A DNA stretch of 64,000 nucleotides, taken from NCBI GenBank assembly GCA_025084515.1, contig JAJAGP010000224.1, positions 310,001 through 374,000 on the forward strand, read 5' to 3'. Positions 14,636-44,895 of this stretch are shown here, piece after piece (positions within the stretch are counted from its first letter, which is position 1; each line of letters begins with the position of its first letter). The translations under genes were made by a program, and so were the position numbers. This stretch comes from Ancistrus triradiatus (lineage: Eukaryota > Chordata > Actinopteri > Siluriformes > Loricariidae). Below the pieces are notes generated by a model. The model was not told the origin of the DNA. It saw nothing but the letters and a program-made list of their open reading frames with translations, and did no database searches.

Positions 14636-15861
14636 AGTCAGTATTAGAGTGCCTCCATAAAAAGAGTGGTTTAAGATCATTCGGTCTGAGATGGGTCAAA
14701 TTGCCTCCCCAGAAGTTACCAGATGCGCTACTGGCTCAGTGTACGGGAGACACACTAAATATTGACCACTGAAGACGACAGAAGCTGTTTATTGTGATAT
14801 CTTCCAGTTTTTAATATCACATACAAATTTATTGATTTCTGGTTGTATTCAATAGAAAGACAGATAAGTCTATATGGCTAAATTTTACCATTGTAACGAC
14901 TAATCTAACGGTGGACCAAGAATTTTGAACAATACTATATTTATATATACAGTGAACTCAGAAAACTCAAATTCGGAATCTCACGCATTTTGAGAGAATA
15001 CTTCTTTTGACAACCTATAGGCTTGCTATTCTTAGAGCAAATATGTCTCCATGGGTTCCTAAAATGTTAGTTAGCTTGCCAGACTATGCTAGCATCCGGA
15101 GTTACCAATAGAGTAAGAGTTAGATTTCACTGTCACTTTCAATCCATTCCTCAATAAGTCACATGAGATTTTCAACACCATCATAAATAAGCTTTGTGTT
15201 GGTTTTGCCCACTGTAGACAGTGTTTTAAACATGAACTTTACCTAACACTCATTAAACTCCTTGGTAATGATGTTGAACTTATGAGATTTGTCAGAACAT
15301 ATCCCCATCTATAAATCTGTGAGCTCCTGCTACACTACAACTCTATTAATGCATCTAATGTTCTCGTCGTCCCGCTGATTTCGGTGCTGAACAAGCATTC
15401 TAGAATGAACTAACTGCGAGAACCGAAGCAACCAGGTATGTATCCATCTAACTTCACCGGGCATCAGCAGAAAGGAACAAAAGACTCTTCTACTCACATT
15501 ATAGGATCAATAATGAGCTTGATTCACATTGCGGAGTTGCAGACAGCGTCCCACGCAGAATTTGGAATGAGATTTTTAAGCTCCTAAAACCAAAAATGAA
15601 GAAAAATTATTGAATTATGCCCAATTCCTTTCCATTATTCTACAGGTGAGTTGTTACACAGTATCAGTGTCTCTGATAACCACTGTACATGTTAGATGTA
15701 TCAGTAATAGTCACACACTATCCAACTTAAATCTGCATTAAAGGGACCGTGTAGACGGCTGGCAACTCCTCAGTCACAGCACAAAATATGGTCTGAATGT
15801 GTTGTCAATCAATTTCTGCGACGAGCGTGTGCGATGGAGGGGTAGTCCTAAAACCAGGACG

Positions 15862-16144
15862 CACACTGTGTGTGTTTGTCCCGTTGACACCGATGTGGAC
15901 ATTGTGTTGGTGTCAACACGTCTGTCTATCCTCAGGCAACTGTCCTCTTTCACACACTCCCACACGTGGGTAGATGTGACCTGTCAGCGTTTCACCAGTC
16001 GCGCAGTTGAGCACTGCACACGGTCCCAGACGCCGTCACCGCGCTCTGTCACGCGACGAGAACTCGCCTCGCGGCCCGCGCTTACCGCGTCCTCAGTCTG
16101 GAGTCTTAAAAAGTTTACTATGCGGCCCTACAAAAGTAGCCCTC
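15862..16144. other. Loop at the palindrome centre, no counterpart elsewhere in the window
   Basis: About 280 bp, clearly GC-richer than its surroundings, with several CpGs. It lies between the inverted and direct copies of the same exon ('ggaggggtagtcctaaaac' at 15,836 against 'gttttaggactacccctcc' at 16,149). It contains a smaller self-complementary pair, 'gttgacacc' and 'ggtgtcaac', around 15,885-15,925. I recognise no gene or repeat. It may be low-quality turn-around sequence from a fold-back read. Confidence 0.7.
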
Positions 16145-17275
16145 CTGTTTTAGGACTACCCCTCCACGCACACCTCGTTGCAGAAATGAGGAAATTGAGT
16201 GACAAAACATTTCAGACCATAGTTTGTGTGATGAGGAGTTCCAGCCCGTCACAAGGTCACTTTAATGCAGATTTAAAAGTGGATTAGTGTGTGACTATTA
16301 CTGATACCTAACATGTACAGTGGTTACAGAGCAAAACTGAATTTACTGTGTAACAACTCCCCTGTAAGAATAATGGAAAGGAAATTGCATAATTCAAATA
16401 ATTTTTTCTTCATTTTTGGTTTTAGGAAGCTTAAAAAATCTCATTCAAAGTCGCTGTGGGGACGCAGGGCGCTGTCTGCAAACTCCAGCAATGGTGATCA
16501 AGCTCATTATTGATGCCTATAATGTGAGTAGAGAGTCTTGTTGGTCCTTTCTGCGGATGCCCGGTTGATGAAAGTTAGATGATAGATGGATAAATACAGT
16601 GGTGCTTCGGTTCTCGTCGTTAGTTCATTTAAAGGCTGTCAAGAACCGAAATCATCGGGACCGACCGAGACATTTATGCATTAATAGAGTTGTAGTGTAA
16701 GGAGCCAAAGATGTATAAGATGGGGATTAGGTTATGACAACTCAAATCATAAGTTAAACATCTGACCAGAGGGAGTTTAATGAGTGTTAGGTAGTTCATG
16801 TTTAAAACACTGTCCTACAGTTGGCAAAAAAACCAAACACAAAGCTTATTTTTGATGGTGTTGAAAAATCTCATGTGACTATTGAGGGAATGGATTGAAA
16901 GTGACAAGTGAAATCTAAAACTATTACTCTATGGTGAACTCGGATGATAGCATAGCTGGCAAGCTAACTAACCATTAGGACCCATGGAGACATATTTGTC
17001 TAAGAATAGCATGCTATAGGCTGTCAAAAGGAGAAGTATTCTAGTCAAGGCGTTGAGATTCGAATTTGAGTTCTGAGGTTCCCTGTATATCTAATATAGT
17101 ATTGTTCAAAGTCTTGGGCCACCGTTAGATTAGTCGTTAGCAATGGTAAAATTACCATAAGAATTATCTGCTTTCTTTAGACTACAACCGAAAATACAAT
17201 AAAATTTGTATGTGATTTAAAAAACTGGAAGATGTCACAAGAAACAGCTTCTGTCGTCTTCAGTGTCAATTTGTT
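16145..17275 (+). pseudogene. itgb1: Third, direct, error-rich copy of itgb1 segment 33,670-34,785
   Basis: Same orientation as the true gene. It carries images of the I-like-domain exons at about 16,155-16,255 (counterpart 33,688-33,783) and 16,425-16,525 (counterpart 33,950-34,039), plus the intron that follows. Both exons are frameshifted; for example 'ccacgcacacctcgttgcag' stands for 'ccatcgcacacctcgtgcag'. Similarity stops abruptly near 17,275, inside a TIR element, where it joins unrelated sequence. That junction is unexplained by a simple hairpin. Confidence 0.85.
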
Positions 17276-17423
17276 AGTGCTGTGTTTCTGCTATGGAGGT
17301 ATATGAAAAATGCATACCGTACAGGAAATTAACACTGGTGTACCGGTTGAACCCATATATCGCCCAGCCCTAGTGATACTCGTACTGATATACTTTTAAG
17401 TTTGGTTGATGGGTTTCTTAATA

Positions 17424-17886
17424 TACCGTATTTTCCGGGCTATAAAGCGCACCGGGTTATAAGACGCATTAAATGAAACAAAACTCTTAAGTTCCCTCAG
17501 AAGCTCAGTTTGGTCTTTACCTGGCTCAGGGCGTCTTCTTGCTTCGTCCACTTCCGTACCATTGACTCGTTAATGTTGAATTCTCTCGCAGCTGCTCTAT
17601 GTCCATGTTGTACTGCGTGACCGATAGCGTTGTGTTTGAAATCCGCTTCGAAAATAAATGAATGAATGCACACACCCTAATGCTGAAGCACATACCGTAT
17701 TACTCCGCTATGCTGCGCACTACCGTTGCTGTAAGCTTCGTAACTTACCAAGGCCGTGCTAAAACATTTTGACAGATATATGAGCGCCGTGTACCATCTA
17801 CAATCGGTTCCAGGTCAGAAGGCTCAACCAGAATTAATTCATACATTAGACGCACCGCATTTTATGGTCCAAAAAATACGGTATGC
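17424..17886 (-). mobile_element. Pogo-like DNA transposon remnant with Brinker-type DNA-binding domain
   Basis: Terminal inverted repeats 'ccgtattttccgggctataa' at the left and the complementary 'aaaaaatacgg' with a 'ttatggtcc' extension at the right are flanked by TA on both sides, as expected for Tc1/pogo insertions. On the minus strand from about 17,648 to 17,525 there is a readable helix-turn-helix: DFKHNAIGHAVQHGHRAAA followed by REFNINESMVRKWTKQED. This pattern (F-K, then G..RAAAREF, then VR.W...) is that of the BrkDBD/pogo N-terminal domain. No DDE domain remains, so it is a non-autonomous relic of under 500 bp. Confidence 0.7.
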
Positions 17887-17898
17887 TGATATTTTTGC

Positions 17899-18687
17899 TA
17901 GGGTTGGGTATCGTTTGCATTTTATCGATTCCTATTCTGATAATGATTCTGCTAATCGATTCTGATTTTTATCACTTCAAAAATGGTGAGGGGAAAGTTT
18001 TTATATTTTTTTATTTTTTTTTTATATTTCAACTTCAAAAGTAATCATTTTTACATTTGTCCCCCCTCATTTACACCTATTATAAGTAAAAAGCTTAATG
18101 TACTAAATCAGTGACCTAAGGAACACCAAACTTCTCTTAATTACTACTGCTCATGCATACTCTCTACTGCTCAAGTGATGAACCTGCGATCCAGATTGAA
18201 AGTAATAATTTTTACATTAAGCCTTTTACTATAGGTTTAAATGAAGCCTGTAGTAAGAAATGGAATGTACATGCTATGCAATATGGAAGAAAAAAGCTTA
18301 ATATAGAAATGACTTCTTTCTCTTTGGATCACAGGTTCATCATTTCAGCAGTAGAGATTACTTATCACCAGCAGTAATTAAGCTAAGTTTAGTGTTCTTA
18401 GGTCATTGTTTTAGGACATTAAACCACGTGAAGTGTTTGACTCTCCTGGCTAACACAGCATTTGGGCTAACAGACCGCAGAACACTGTACCCTGCTGAAG
18501 CTCACTATCATGCTGGTACATGAAGTTTTGCATGGTAAGATGTTTTTCCCATGTTGGAGGTGCAGCTGTGTATTTTAAACACAAGTGCATCAGTAGGAAC
18601 CAGTAAGTGGAATCGTAATTAAATTTTTTTAACGGTTTCTCTGCTCTTGGAGTTTTGGAATGGTGTTTCGATACCCAACCCTACTGC
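17899..18687. mobile_element. hAT-like TIR element
   Basis: Begins 'tagggttgggtatcg' and ends with its exact complement 'cgatacccaaccc' plus 'ta' at 18,675-18,687. The intervening 750 bp is AT-rich and has no conserved coding frame. The terminal sequence resembles those of many vertebrate hAT MITEs; the superfamily call is by terminus only and I could not settle a target duplication. Confidence 0.6.
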
Positions 18688-18689
18688 TA

Positions 18690-19965
18690 TCTGATAACTC
18701 GCATGGAGCACATACAATTGAGTGGATGCATGATACAAGAAGATGGCTCTACAGCAGGTTTGCTTGAATAAGAATCAAGTACAGGTCTTCAACATGAGCA
18801 GAATTACGCTTGTTTGATTTGTCATATGAAGTTATTTTCTTTACAAAATGATTCCTTAGGTTTTAATAAATCCACAAAATAATACATTTTAAACAACATC
18901 ATTTCATGGCACTGTTATAGAGTAGGCTGTACACATTTAGTTGTTAAGAAGTATTACAGATTTTTTGTAATGATTAAACAAGGTGCCTTGTTTGGTGCTA
19001 CAGGCCTCAGTTAGATTTTTTTTAACAGGTAGGAACAGAAAACTCTGATTAGCAAAATGCTAAGCAAGCTACTTTCCATCTGTAATTTGTTCTTCAGCAT
19101 TTTAGCAATTACAGTTTGATTTTGAGAGGAGTGGCTTTTGTTTTGAGATGCTCACATTTTCACTGCCTCATGTAACCAGGTAGGATGGACTACTCAATCA
19201 CATTGTGTTGTTACATGCACTTAATAATCCAATAACTGCAGATTTAGTCAGTAATCTGATCTAGTTTACATGCACTTGGGATAATAAGATAGTGGGAGAA
19301 GTCTTGGTTTCCGTGACTCAGGGAATAATAGGATTTCTACTTTGCAACAAGGCAGTAATCTTGCAGAAGGAAAACTTTAATATTAGATTCTTCATTTCCT
19401 CAAGCATATACTGTGTATTTACTGGTGGCTGTCTGCACACCCATAAGGACACACTGAGTGACTTCAGCATCTTTAAACTGGCTAGCGTGACTAACGCAGG
19501 GTAACGATTTTCTTCCAAACATATTTGGAGACTTGTGTTGGTGGACCTCATCACCACACCAAGCAGCAGCTAGAAATGAGTGCTATGTCAGCAGAAGTTC
19601 CACTGGGTTTATTCGTTTGTGTGACTGTGTCTGTGAGTATGCACAGACAACCTTTGAGGCTGCTGGGAGTGTAGAAGTCAGACTCCTGAGGGAACGGAGT
19701 GGAAGCTGCCTAACCAAATATGGAAAAGCATGCATCTGTCTCATACTCGCCCGCTCTATCTTTCTCTCTCTCTCTCTCTCTCACTTCCTCTGTTGGGGTA
19801 GACTTGTGGAGGGGATATGGAATGCTGGCCTGTCTGCATTTTGTCACCTCCAAAAATGGATTTGAGATGGAAGACAATTGTTGCATTGTACAGTTAACAA
19901 GCAGGGTAGATAAAATGTCACTTCTAGCGATACTTGAAAAATAGTTTAGAGTCCTCTGTTATTTA
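18690..19965. other. Intergenic or first-intron sequence, nothing recognised
   Basis: AT-rich sequence with no supported gene. It contains a short CT microsatellite at 19,760-19,782 and a motif pair 'tacatgcacttaataatcc' and 'tttacatgcacttgggataa' around 19,212-19,285 that looks like a worn repeat. Short open frames at 19,292-19,944 show no family signature. Confidence 0.6.
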
Positions 19966-20300
19966 CAGTCCTGTGCTAAAGTTTTGGGCCACTATTAGAA
20001 TAGATATACCATTATCTCAGCAATGGTGTAATGGCTATATATATATAATTATTTCTCAGGATGCCAAGTTGACCCTTCTAAAGTCTGAAGAAGCTTGATC
20101 TCAAATGGGTGAAAAGGCTAAGATGTATGCTAAAGCTCACAAAGATTGAAATGTAGATGGATGGAAAAGGGTGTTATGGAGCAAAGAATAGTGTTACTTT
20201 TTTGGGTTCAGTCCTCGACAATGTTATATATGATCAATATACCATTACTAAAATGACAAAGCTCATGGTGGCCTAAGTCTTTTGTACAGTACTGTATATT
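19966..20300. mobile_element. Short TIR element of the 'caaaagtcttgggcc' family
   Basis: Left end 'cagtcctgtgctaaagtttt' plus 'gggccac', right end 'tggcctaagtcttttgtaca' plus 'gtactg', which are inverted relative to each other. Same family as 34,612-35,215 and 45,784-46,280. The interior is non-coding. Confidence 0.65.
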
Positions 20301-20790
20301 TAAAGTCTTAAATCTAGCCTGTGCATTATTACTTCTGCGTCTTGATGATGCAAGAGTATAAATGTTTGTTGCTGCTCAGCAGAGAGGGAAGCATGGCAGC
20401 ACTTGTCCAAAGGCTGGTACTGTGGTACATAACTTTTGCAGCATTTTGAAGAGGTGCCTTCACACCAGAGGAACTTTTCATAGTTCTTAGAACTGTGTTC
20501 AGACTGCTAGAACTGGGGACAATTGTAGTTCTTAAAATGCCGTGTATAGGGACTTTTTCAGCTCCTACCTTAAGGTAGGTACTTTTCTGAGCGTGTAGGA
20601 ACCCTGAGTGACTTAAATATGCAATGATTGGTCCAGGCGTGACAATACAGTAATTGGTCCAGACTTGTACAGTGACCAGCAGACCATCTGCACACAAACT
20701 CTAGCGCCACAGTACTGATTAACTAGTGTAGTCCTCTTCAGCTGCTCCTGTTACTGTTGCCACAGTGGATCATTTGCAATTATTACATAC

Positions 20791-21460
20791 ACTGCCCGAC
20801 CAAAAAAAGGTCACCACCTGGATTTAACTAAGCAAATAGTTCAATAGTTTAAAAATAGCCTCCCGTCAGATAATTACTGCATTGGTGATTGTTTCAGCTG
20901 GCAATAAGTTATTTACATTTACAGCATTTAGCAGACACTCTTATCCAGAGCGACTTACAATTGATATGATCTTGCAATCCAAGCAATTGTGGGTTAAGGG
21001 CCTTGCTCAAGGACCCAACAGTGGCAGCCTGGCAGAGGTGGGAGTTGAACCCTAGACCTTCTGGTCCATAGTCCAGTACCTTAGCCGCTAGGCTACCACA
21101 ATTCCACATGGCTACATAACTACAGTTATTTAACCCTAACTGATGCAGTGAGCAGCTTCTTTGTTAAAGATGTTTCAGATGTTAAAGATTAAGATGTTAA
21201 TCTGTTTCAGAAGGGTCAAATTGTGAAAGAGTGGTTCAGGGAGCATGAGACATTTTCACACATGGATTGAGTGACCAGACCTGAGAGTCCAGACCTGAAC
21301 CCCATTGAGAATCTTTGGGATGTGCTGGAGAAGACTTTACACAGAGGTCCAAATCTCCCATCATCAATACAAGATCTTGGGGAAAAATTGATGCAACTCT
21401 GGACAGAAATAACTGTTGTGACATTGCAGAAGCTTCTGGAAACGAATTAAAATGTGTAAA
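20791..21460 (+). mobile_element. Tc1-like transposon, C-terminal half, with a SINE inserted
   Basis: Left terminus 'aaaaaaggtcaccacctgga' equals (reversed) the terminus at 30,170-30,192. A complete SINE sits at 20,917-21,105. Downstream, + strand codons give GQIVKEWFREHETFSHMD at about 21,213, then a damaged spot, then SPDLNPIENLWDVLEKTL at about 21,285, the PD.NPIE.LW block holding the catalytic glutamate of DD34E transposases. The N-terminal and central transposase is deleted and I see no 3' terminal repeat. Confidence 0.75.
20917..21105 (-). repeat. tRNA-derived SINE, full length, nested in a Tc1 relic
   Basis: Minus-strand copy with a tRNA-like head (A-box and B-box regions), the 'gggtccttgagcaaggcc' core and the '...gctaaatgctgtaaatgta' tail. 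Its insertion into the Tc1 element dates it as younger than that element. Confidence 0.85.
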
Positions 21461-21639
21461 TATTTGCAAAGAAATAAACAATGTTAGAGTAGTGCACATG
21501 CTAGCAGCATCTATTTGTTTTTAATCCCAGTTTCAGTTAAAACCAGCAAGACCAAATGCTGGAAGATTTCGTCTTCTCATAAATGGATTCGCTAGCATGA
21601 AGTTTCTCTGCATTTCTCCACTATTTTTGAATATTGACC

Positions 21640-22240
21640 TCATGAGCACAGATATTGTCCGATGCTGATTATTTAAAAATGGCATTAATTGGCCACTGTC
21701 ACTAGGACAGACTGTGCTTGTGCAATGAGTGCATGCAGCTTGTCATAATCAAAGCTAGCATTCTGCCTAAAAGCACATGACTGAAGTTAAAAATGAGTGA
21801 ACAAACTACTCAAAATACAGAGACAAAGTGCAGACACCACCAGCCATGCAGGCTACGTCGTTGGATTTAATTGCTAGATGTGGCTCATCTTCACTCGCAT
21901 GGAGGTGGTCTTGTTGATCAAAAGAAAGCAATCTGCAAACTATGTTTGAAAACAGTTGCTGTTAAAGACATCCATGAACTAACCACCATGCAGAATGGGG
22001 ATTAGGACAAACTTCGAGAGTCAGCTGTCCATGACAGGCTTAAACCAGTCAAGGTACCAACACACTCAGCAAACCTTAGTGGAATCATTCTGCAAAAAAG
22101 TGCCTTAGAAAAGCAACAGATGGCAAGACCTAACAAATGCCGTCACTAATTATATCACGAATGATGCAGTGCCAGTTCGGGCGGTGGCAGAGAGAGATTG
22201 GTTCAAACAACTTTTGAATACTTCAGATATACACTGCCAA
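21640..22240 (+). mobile_element. hAT (ZBED/Activator-type) transposase fossil
   Basis: Broken + strand frames contain a BED-finger-like piece 'KKAICKLC' with a following 'KTVAVKD' (about 21,925-21,970), then 'SFCKK..LEKQQMARPNKC' and 'NAVTNYITNDAVPVRAVAE..WF' near 22,135-22,205. This order (BED zinc finger, then a T.ai..~i..d..P...ve..gF block) is that of hAT transposases and ZBED genes. Stops and frameshifts are throughout, so it is dead. Confidence 0.55.
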
Positions 22241-22399
22241 AGTATTGCATAATAATCAATATGGAGATATCATCTCACGCACCCCTACTTCAGACTCCCT
22301 TATGTTTCACATCATGTTTAAATGTGTGCTTGGGAAAACAGGAACGATTACTGTTCTTTCTAGAAACTGGGTGGTGCTTCTATGATAATTATTAATAAT

Positions 22400-22800
22400 A
22401 GAGAGTTCAACTGGAGTTAGTTTTATACATTTTGACTTTTTATTGACTTTGTTGCCAGTTATCCATGTCAGGGTTGGGGGAGGATTTGGAGACTATCACA
22501 GAATTTAATAAGTGCGGGTGAGCACGTACGCTAAAAGGTATGCCAGTCCATCGCAGTGTGGAGTTGGGGTTGCTGTTGCATCACCAGAGACGTGGCCAAT
22601 CATGCCCGTGTGACCCACCTCACTGGAATGCTGCACCATGACTTGAACCAGGGTTATCGCTGTGAGCTGGTGAATTTCCACTGCACCACTCGAGCGCACA
22701 TTGTCTTATTTTTACTAAATATGTTCCAGGCATGACATCTATACCAATAACGAATATTGTTGCTCAATTCCAGGCCAGTTCAAGACCATTTTTTATGCAT
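22400..22800. other. Non-coding stretch, possible unnamed repeat
   Basis: Contains 'ttgaaccagggttatcgctg' followed by 'tgcaccactcgagcgc', which looks like a worn tRNA-type SINE head on the minus strand. I cannot define its limits or family. No gene seen. Confidence 0.35.
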
Positions 22801-22819
22801 GGTTTGAAAAATTCTTTTG

Positions 22820-23560
22820 TCAAGTCAGATTTATTTATAGGATTGTCTCAAAGCAACGTTACAATTTTCTGGCCAATCCCAAATTGAGCAAGCCTAGGGC
22901 GACAGTGGCAAGGGTTAGGGTTAGGCGTTATGAGGAACTCCTTAAGCGTTATGAGGAAGAAACTTTGGGAGAATCAAGACTGAAAAAGGGCCCATCCTCT
23001 TTGGGTGGCATAAATGATAAATGTAAGAATGAAGCTAAAATTAGTTTTATAGTGTTAGTTCAAATCAAAGTATGTTAAACATGCGTCAGCATTATGTAGT
23101 CTGATAAACGGAGTCACTCTAGGATGTTGAGTCTAAGCAGGAAAGTCCTTGGCGGCACTTCGTTCCCAGCCAACCAGAGGAGGGGGAGAGTTACTGCCCC
23201 CTGGTGTGGCCGGGTATGGTGGGGCTGGAGCTGATGACAAAAACAACTTGAGTGGAGTTGAAGCAGATGGTCATCACGAACATCATGTGTCGGGCAGGAA
23301 CTGGTACCGGAACACAGCTCGGAGAGAAAACAGGAAATGTCATTAGTTATTGATTAAGAGCACAGTCTATTAACAATCACTGATGCCATGTGTAGCATGA
23401 GACCCCGGCAGCATTAGCTATAGCAGCATAGCTAGAAAGAGGAGAACTGGAAGGTAACACAGCCAAGAGGGATCACATGAGACATCGGCAACTCCACGGG
23501 ACGCAGAAGATGGCGACCCATCATCTCTGATCACCATAAGACTCTTTGATTATGAACCTC
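22820..23560 (+). repeat. Interspersed repeat 'B' (atttatatagcgcttttt family), long diverged copy
   Basis: Shares blocks with 26,006-26,235, 49,193-49,845 and 61,975-62,235: 'caaattgagcaagcctaggg', 'aaactttgggag', 'ggaactggtaccggaacaca' and 'gagacatcggcaactccacg'. Only this copy and that at 49.2 kb have the second half. No coding capacity recognised and the class is uncertain (non-autonomous). Confidence 0.7.
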
Positions 23561-24510
23561 AGTCAAGATCAAGAGGACCAAAGCCCAGCCAGACACTCCT
23601 GGCCAAAGGACAAGGCAGGCAGGCCAGACATGACTCCAGCCCCAGTAACCCTGAGCCATGCATCCCAGTCTGTTGTCTACAGCAGAAGAGGAGAAACCTA
23701 GTATGGATAATATAAATCATGGGATTACATTACGGCCCTTGATTCAGTGAATGAAAAAGTTCTGCTGTTTTCGTTTGTGTGTATTGGGTCCAACTCTGTT
23801 TGGTATCATATGTTCTTGTAGATCCAGCTGCCACCAGGTGGATATTTGTAAAGTGTTTGCACTGCTGTTTTTGTTTTGCGATTAGTGACAATACATGCCA
23901 CATTTTGTCTTTATATTTTCCTTCTTTTATAAGTCTGAACAATTTGTCTGCTCACTTAAGACAAAGTTGTACAGAGTTAGATTTCTGGGCTTTTCTTTGT
24001 TAGTTGTATGAGGTTGTGGATGAACATGCTCTCAGTATGACTCGCTTAAAAAAAAAAAACACACATCCGTAAACAGTGGTAGCGTTGGAGGTCTCTGTTT
24101 TCTGAAGCACTTCCCATAGAAACCGAACAAACAGTAACAAATTCAGAAGTGGAGTGGTTGTGAGGTCTGTGTGTGATTCATTGGGGAGAATATTGTTCCT
24201 TCATGTTGATTTAGGCTCTGATCATCTTTCCAGACCATTCAGAAATCGTCTTCCAGCTTGGAAACGTTGATGTTTATTTGGTTTATTTAGAGTGCAACTT
24301 GCACTCTATCAGAGAGAACTGTTCCAGTATCAAAAGTGCCAGTTCAGTTCTGGTAGTAACAGAATCTGTTGTGTGTTTGGAACTACCAGAACTATTGTGA
24401 TCTGTTCTTCATGGAGTGTTTGTGGCTAACACAAACTTCAGACACTTTGCTTAACTTTAGTCAGATGGAGTGACTAGCACTCAGGCAAATGACGCTAACC
24501 AAACCCTTCT
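23560..24510. other. Non-coding sequence, nothing recognised
   Basis: AT-rich sequence with a short A-run at 24,047-24,058. Open frames here are under 75 codons with no family resemblance. Confidence 0.6.
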
Positions 24511-24511
24511 A

Positions 24512-25322
24512 GACTCAACAGCCACTTTATTAGCTGCTTTTGTTTTTCTACACTCATTGTTCATTTTATCAGTTCCATACCATATAGAAGCACTGTGCAG
24601 ATCTACAATTACAGACTGTAGTCCATCTGTTTCTCTACCTACTCTGTCCTCTTTACTCTGTAACTTCATGATCAGGATCCCCACAAATCGGGTACTATTT
24701 GGGTGGTGGATCATTCTCACCACGACAGTTTCACTGATGTGATAGTGTTTGTATTGCTGGTATAATTGGATCAGAAACATCAGTGCTGCTGGAGTTTTTA
24801 AATACTGTGCTTAATCATTGTGCACTCTATTAGACACATCTACCATATTGCTCCACCTTGTAGATTTAAAGTCAGAGACAGTAGCTCATCTGTTGTTGTA
24901 CAGTTTTTGTGTTGGTCATCCTCTAATTACTTCATCAGTGCTCACAGAATGCTGCCTACAGGGTGCTGGCGGCTGGATATTTTTGGTTAATGGATTATTC
25001 TCAGTTCAGCAGTGGCACTAAAGCGTTTAAAAAGTCCAGCAGCACTGCTGTCTGAACCACTCATGCCAGTACAACACACACTAACACACCATCACCACAT
25101 CAGTGTCAGTGCAGTGCTGAGAATGATCCTCCACCGAAATAGTATCTGATCTGTGGGGGTCCTGCCCGTTCGAAGAGAGAGTACAGGGGACTGACAAAGT
25201 ATGTAGAGAAACAGATGGACTGCAGTCTGTAATTGTAGAACTGCAAAGTGCTTCTCTATGGTGAGTGGAACTGATAACCCTAACCCTGTGTGTAGAAATT
25301 AGGTGTATCTAATAAAGTGATC
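24512..25322. mobile_element. TIR repeat of the 'cactttattaggtacacc' family
   Basis: Left end near 'cagccactttattagctgct', right end 'attaggtgtatctaataaag', roughly complementary. The inside shares blocks ('tgatgtggtg', 'agtgcagtgctgagaatgat', 'ctgtgggggtcctg') with 42,050-42,720, 49,936-50,366 and 58,980-59,210. The interior looks partly self-complementary and non-coding. Confidence 0.65.
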
Positions 25323-25800
25323 TGAAGTGATTGTTGCTGACTTGATGCTGATCATGAATTCGGTCACCATAGCTCCTTTTACAAAGTTAGTTTTCACTCC
25401 AGACCAGATGTTGTCCATATTTTAACTTACAAGGGCTTCATACTGAGCTAGTTTGGAGGAGTGCTGTGTTTATACATTCTTTTTCTTCTCCATGCACCCT
25501 TGCTGCCCAGTCAGTTTATGATAAGTAGCACTGTGTTGCTACAGTTTACAGCAAGCCTCAGTGATCTAGCTTACTGATGTGGTCAAGACGCTACAGCCAA
25601 GCCTGTATTAGTTGTAAATATTTTTATCATCACACAGTATGTACTCTCTTCATGCATCTATTGTCTGAGATCTGCAGCTGTCTGGCTCTGAGTAGCTCTC
25701 CAGGTACTCACTGCAAATGTTCCATGCTGTAATGGCATAAAATGCAGAATGTCAGGAATTTAAAGTGAGCAAGAATTGCCTCATTAGAGGCTTTGCTAGA
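25320..25800. other. Non-coding sequence, nothing recognised
   Basis: No repeat or gene recognised. A partial family-B repeat begins at about 25,805 ('gtcaagacaaatttattaat'). Confidence 0.6.
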
Positions 25801-26005
25801 GCAAGTCAAGACAAATTTATTAATATAGCGCTTTTTAACACAATGTTGTCTGAAAGCAGCTTTACGGGCTGCCTAGATGATGCATGTAAGAATTAAACTA
25901 AATTACCTAATTAGGTTTATAGTGAAAGTTTAAATACATGGCCACCAAATATAAAGATGAAAAGATAACATTTTCATAAAAAAGTAGAATATAATAATAC
26001 AAAGA

Positions 26006-26235
26006 GTCAAGTCAGATTTATTTATATAGCGCTTTTTACAATGGAGCATTGTCTCAAAGCAACTTTACAAGTTTAGATTATCTCCTAATAACTACGTCCA
26101 ATCCCAAATTGAGCAAGCCTAGGGCGACAGTGGCAAGGAAAGTGTTCTAGGAAGAAACCTTGGGAGGACCAAGACTCAAAAAGGGACCCAACCTCCTTGG
26201 GCGGCGTAGATGATAAATCTAAGAGCGAACTAAAG
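26006..26235 (+). repeat. Interspersed repeat 'B', 5' part
   Basis: Starts 'aagtcagatttatttatata' with 'gcgctttttacaatgg' following, and ends 'gcggcgtagatgataaatct'. Nearly identical to 61,975-62,235 and 49,193-49,440, so this is a recently active or abundant family. Confidence 0.85.
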
Positions 26236-26320
26236 TCATGGAGTCAAAGTTCGAATAGAATGTGAAGTATGCACTATAAAGACTATAATAAATTAGGGAG
26301 AATACATTATATACATTATG

Positions 26321-26512
26321 GACTGTGGTAGCCTTGTGGTAAAGGTACTGGACTCTGGACAAGAAGGTCGAGGGTTCAAATCCCACCTCTGCCAAGCTGC
26401 CACGGTTGGGTCCTTGAGCAAGACCCTTAACACACAATTGCTTGGATTGTAAGACTGTATCAATTGTAAGTCGCTCTGGATAAGGGCGTCTGCTAAATGC
26501 TGTAACTGTATG
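26321..26512 (+). repeat. tRNA-derived SINE
   Basis: Starts 'gactgtggtagccttgtggt', has the B-box 'gggttcaaatcccacctctg' and ends 'gcgtctgctaaatgctgtaa'. About 260 bp upstream of the itgb1 start codon exon. Confidence 0.85.
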
Positions 26513-26768
26513 AAGAGTATAATAAAATGGAGTTTATGCCATTCAGAACACCATCTACTCCCCCTGAGGTTATATCGTCTTGGTCAAATTGTTGGGATTC
26601 CATTCATATCACCAGTTTATGGGTTGGCATAGCAGTGTAAGGCACCAGTCCACTATCGGGCTGTGTCTGAAACAATTCAGATTAACATCTGTTATAGCAG
26701 AACCACTTTGGGATCACCTTGTATTTGTATCAGCATTTGTAATAGGTGATTTTGTCTTCTATTTTCAG

Positions 26769-44895
<18,127 letters not shown>

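Noticed and set aside
15799..16287. A 162-codon open frame across the palindrome centre
   Set aside because: It runs from the minus-strand image of an exon through the loop into the plus-strand image; no family resemblance and chance openness of GC-rich sequence.
24470..25021. Overlapping open frames on both strands
   Set aside because: They fall within a TIR repeat found elsewhere in the window and show no conserved protein pattern.
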